NCBI GenBank assembly: GCA_016195205.1
Contig: JACQAB010000121.1
Location: 1-6,603 of the forward strand
DNA from: Pseudomonadota bacterium
GTDB lineage: Bacteria > Pseudomonadota > Alphaproteobacteria > UBA9219 > RGZA01
Length of the DNA: 6,603 nucleotides
Reading direction: 5' to 3'
Made by a program: the position numbers and the translations under genes. Below the pieces are notes generated by a model, which saw only the letters and a list, made by a program, of their open reading frames with translations, had not been told where the DNA came from and ran no database searches. Within the stretch, counting starts at the first letter, position 1. The number at the start of each line of letters is the position of its first letter. This document shows, in pieces, positions 4,423 through 6,603 of the stretch.

Positions 4423-4437
4423 CCTTATACCATAAGG
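4423..4437. promoter_or_regulatory. CCTTA-N5-TAAGG palindrome over the HNH gene's ribosome site
   Basis: CCTTATACCATAAGG is a dyad with 6-bp arms and a 3-base centre, 4 bp upstream of the HNH start. On the minus strand its second arm holds the AAGGA Shine-Dalgarno, so folding would hide the ribosome site. The same stretch contains TGGTATAAG, an extended -10-like word that would place the transcript start almost at the ATG, but no -35 box matches. It could be an operator, a translational switch, or one end of an inserted cassette. Confidence 0.45.
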
Positions 4438-4453
4438 TCATGCCGTTTTTATT

Positions 4454-6169
4454 CTAAAAATTCTCCGCCGCCAGGGCCATCACCGGCTTGGCGCCCGCCT
4501 GGATGGCCAGCATGCGCTGGGCGGTTTCGGGCAGGATCTTGGCGAAATAGAATTCCGCCGTTCTGATTTTTGACTCGTAGAAGGTTTTATCGCCGTCGCC
4601 CGCCGCCAGGGCTTTGTGCGAGGCCTGCACCATCAGCAGCCACATATAACCCAGGGCGATCAGCGCGAAGCAGCGCGCGTAATCGGTGGCGGCCGCGCCG
4701 GCTTCCTCGGGGTTGCCGAACGAACGCTGCGCCATCAGCAGCGTGATCAGCTGAAAGCGCTGGAAGGTTTTGGCGTAGCCGGGAAGCATGTCGGCATAGG
4801 CGGGGTTATTGGCGTGCACCTTCAAAAATTCCGCCACCGGGTGGAAGAACTCATAAATTTGCGTGATGCGGGCGTCGCGCGCGAATTGTTCCACGCCATA
4901 ATCGCGAATGTATCCATGCCCGCCGTGGATTTGCATCGCCAGGTTGGCGGCGTCAAAGCCGTGGTCGGTCATCAGCGATTTCATGATGGGGGTAAGCAGC
5001 GCGACCAGGTCGCCCGCTTCGTGCTTCACTTTTTCGTCGGTGGTGCGCGTTTCCACGTCCAGCTTGATGCCCACCCACACCGCCAGCGCGCGCGCGCCCT
5101 CGGTGATGGATTTCATGGTCAGCAGCATGCGCCGCACATCGGGGTGAACGATGATGGGATCGGCGGGTTTTTCGGGGAAGGCGGCGCCTTTCAACGCGCG
5201 GCCCTGCAAGCGCTCGCGCGCGTAGTTTAATCCGTTCTGGTAGGCGACTTCGGCAATGCCCAATCCCTGCAGCCCCACGGCCAAACGCGCTTCGTTCATC
5301 ATGGTGAACATGGCGCGCATGCCCTTGTGCTTGTCGCCCAGCAGCCAGCCTGTCGCGCCGTCAAAATTAATCACGCAGGTGGCGGAAGCCTTGATGCCCA
5401 TTTTGTGCTCAATTCCGGCGCAGGAAACCTTGTTGCGCGTGCCGGCATTGCCTTCAGCGTCGGGCAGGTATTTTGGAACCAGGAAAAGCGAGATGCCGCG
5501 AATGCCTTCCGGCGCGTCGGGCAGCTTGGCCAGCACCAGATGGATGATGTTGCTGGTTAAATCGTGTTCGCCCGCCGAGATGAAAATTTTGGTGCCGGTG
5601 ATGGACACGCTGCCGTCGGCCTGCGGCACGGCCTTGGTTTTAATGAGGCCCAGGTCGGTGCCGCAATGCGGTTCCGTCAGGCACATGGTGCCCGACCATT
5701 CGCCGCTGGTGATTTTGGGCTGATAGGCTTTTTTCAGCTCGGGCGCGCCGTGAATTTCAATGGCGTTATAGGCGCCGTGCGACAGGCCGGGATACATGCC
5801 GAACGACAGATTGGCCGAACACACCATTTCATCGATGAGAAAGTTGAGCAGCAGCGGCAAACCCTGCCCACCCCATTCCTTGTTGCATGACAACCCCATC
5901 CAGCCGCTTTGGGTGAAGGTGGTATAGGCTTCCTTGAAGCCGCGCGGCGTGCGCACCTTGCCGCCGTCGAAAATGCAGCCTTCCAGATCGCCGCTCATAT
6001 TCAGGGGCTGCAGCACTTCCTCGCACAGCTTGGCGGCTTCCTCGAGGATGGAATCCATCACGTCAATCGTGGCTTCTTCATAGCCCGGCAGTTTGGCGAG
6101 GTCGCCCGCGGAAAACACCTCATGCATCAAAAAGCGCATGTCGGCGAGGGGAGCTTTATAGACGGGCAT
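4454..6169 (-). CDS. Acyl-CoA dehydrogenase, DmdC-like, with in-frame gap after the catalytic Glu
   Basis: The 571-residue flavoenzyme belongs to the long acyl-CoA dehydrogenase group with an extra C-terminal domain, which includes DmdC (3-methylmercaptopropionyl-CoA dehydrogenase). It would oxidise an acyl-CoA to the enoyl-CoA, using FAD and passing electrons to electron-transfer flavoprotein in the cytoplasm. Visible are MCLTEPHCGTDLG (162-174) and KIFISAGEHD (194-203) of the FAD/substrate domain, and MQIHGGHGYIRDYGVEQFARDARI (412-435, helical domain). The motif QIYE ends at Glu440, the catalytic base position. In relatives this Glu is followed by GTNGIQALDL and a further conserved stretch; here it runs directly into FFHPVAEFL, so roughly 25 residues appear to be missing. 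Family members are about 585-600 residues, which agrees. Loss of a FAD-contacting segment may abolish activity. GGGAG 8 bp upstream and a 3-bp gap from the transporter stop indicate an operon. The exact substrate is not known. Confidence 0.93.
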   Translation of the reverse strand: MPVYKAPLADMRFLMHEVFSAGDLAKLPGYEEATIDVMDSILEEAAKLCEEVLQPLNMSGDLEGCIFDGGKVRTPRGFKEAYTTFTQSGWMGLSCNKEWGGQGLPLLLNFLIDEMVCSANLSFGMYPGLSHGAYNAIEIHGAPELKKAYQPKITSGEWSGTMCLTEPHCGTDLGLIKTKAVPQADGSVSITGTKIFISAGEHDLTSNIIHLVLAKLPDAPEGIRGISLFLVPKYLPDAEGNAGTRNKVSCAGIEHKMGIKASATCVINFDGATGWLLGDKHKGMRAMFTMMNEARLAVGLQGLGIAEVAYQNGLNYARERLQGRALKGAAFPEKPADPIIVHPDVRRMLLTMKSITEGARALAVWVGIKLDVETRTTDEKVKHEAGDLVALLTPIMKSLMTDHGFDAANLAMQIHGGHGYIRDYGVEQFARDARITQIYEFFHPVAEFLKVHANNPAYADMLPGYAKTFQRFQLITLLMAQRSFGNPEEAGAAATDYARCFALIALGYMWLLMVQASHKALAAGDGDKTFYESKIRTAEFYFAKILPETAQRMLAIQAGAKPVMALAAENF

Positions 6170-6172
6170 GGT

Positions 6173-6603
6173 TCACGCTCCCGGCAGCGCGCTTTTATGC
6201 GCCTGCCCTGAAATGACAAAATAAAGACCGATCAGGATAAACGCCGCGCCGATCAGCATGTTCTGGTTCAGCTGCTTCTGCCCGAACAGCAGCCAGGCAA
6301 ACAGCGGTGTGAGCAGCACGTAGGAAATTTCTCCCAGCGCGCCATAACTGGGCGAGACGTTCTTGATGGTCAGGTGCAGAAAGATCGTGCCGATCATGGC
6401 GAAAGGCAGCACCAGCCAGGCCAGCAGCCGCTGCGGATGCGAGACGTAAGGAGAAAAATCGATGGGCATCTTGAAGAAATAGGCCAGCAGCACCGCCGAG
6501 AAAACATTCGACGCGGCAAAAACCAGAAAATTGGTGGGGATCGAGACAAAGCGATAAATCTTGCCTTCCACCGCGTAAAGCAGGCCCCAGCCCAAAGCGG
6601 CAA
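6173..6603 (-). CDS. EamA/DMT-type small membrane transporter (5' end outside window)
   Basis: The frame is open to the window edge, giving 142 residues that begin AALGWGLLYAVEGK, a typical first helix of EamA-domain proteins of the drug/metabolite transporter superfamily. A TTG at 6595 could be read as a start, but it lies inside that helix, so the true start is probably a few codons beyond the edge. About five hydrophobic segments follow. The closing pair, YGALGEISYVLLTPLFAWLLFG and NMLIGAAFILIGLYFVISG, is the usual end of an EamA domain. If the start is close, the protein is a half-size single-domain form of about 150 residues that would need to dimerise, rather than the common 300-residue double-domain transporter. 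It ends 3 bp before the acyl-CoA dehydrogenase start, so the two are co-transcribed. The substrate is unknown. Confidence 0.8.
   Translation of the reverse strand, partial: AALGWGLLYAVEGKIYRFVSIPTNFLVFAASNVFSAVLLAYFFKMPIDFSPYVSHPQRLLAWLVLPFAMIGTIFLHLTIKNVSPSYGALGEISYVLLTPLFAWLLFGQKQLNQNMLIGAAFILIGLYFVISGQAHKSALPGA

Noticed and set aside
6394..6603. Second minus-strand frame at the right edge
   Set aside because: It overlaps the EamA transporter in another frame, is rich in Cys, Arg, Trp and Ser, and shows no domain; it is a shadow frame.

Overview
The window looks like the chromosome of a GC-rich proteobacterium, most likely an alphaproteobacterium. This is inferred from the DmdC-type acyl-CoA dehydrogenase, the IS5-family transposase tail, and a dispersed hairpin repeat of the kind that reads 'MPAKAGIQ' when translated. 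Coding GC is about two thirds in the stretch counted (79 of 120 bases at 4981-5100). I cannot name a genus.

Almost everything reads on the minus strand. From right to left: the tail of a half-size EamA-type transporter (cut by the right edge) lies 3 bp before a DmdC-type acyl-CoA dehydrogenase. An AT-rich HNH-like nuclease gene follows, flanked on both sides by the 15-bp palindrome CCTTA-N5-TAAGG. Next comes a toxin-antitoxin pair (AbrB/MazE-type antitoxin, Doc-type Fic toxin) with its own promoter and a palindromic operator candidate. A two-gene ABC-2 exporter (ATPase, then permease) is split by an 82-bp hairpin repeat. The last minus-strand genes are a secreted SYLF/Ysc84-domain protein and a small unrecognised gene. 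The left edge carries the C-terminus of an IS5-family transposase on the plus strand, converging on that small gene.

The most unusual feature is a set of four intergenic elements at 129-198, 551-625, 1385-1458 and 3112-3188. Three consist of short tandem 7- or 8-bp units in a left arm and, after a 10-21 bp spacer, the same kind of unit inverted in a right arm. The fourth is a looser relative: heptamers leading into a single hairpin. The unit sequence differs at every locus but the layout is shared, and each element sits within a few bases of, or overlaps, a start or stop codon. Two genes (SYLF protein and ABC ATPase) have repeat sequence where a Shine-Dalgarno would be expected. I know of no named repeat family with this design, though the tandem units recall cyanobacterial STRR heptamers.

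Two other points deserve a check. The acyl-CoA dehydrogenase appears to have lost, in frame, the conserved block that follows its catalytic Glu. The HNH gene, with its different base composition and matching flanking palindromes, looks like a small inserted cassette.
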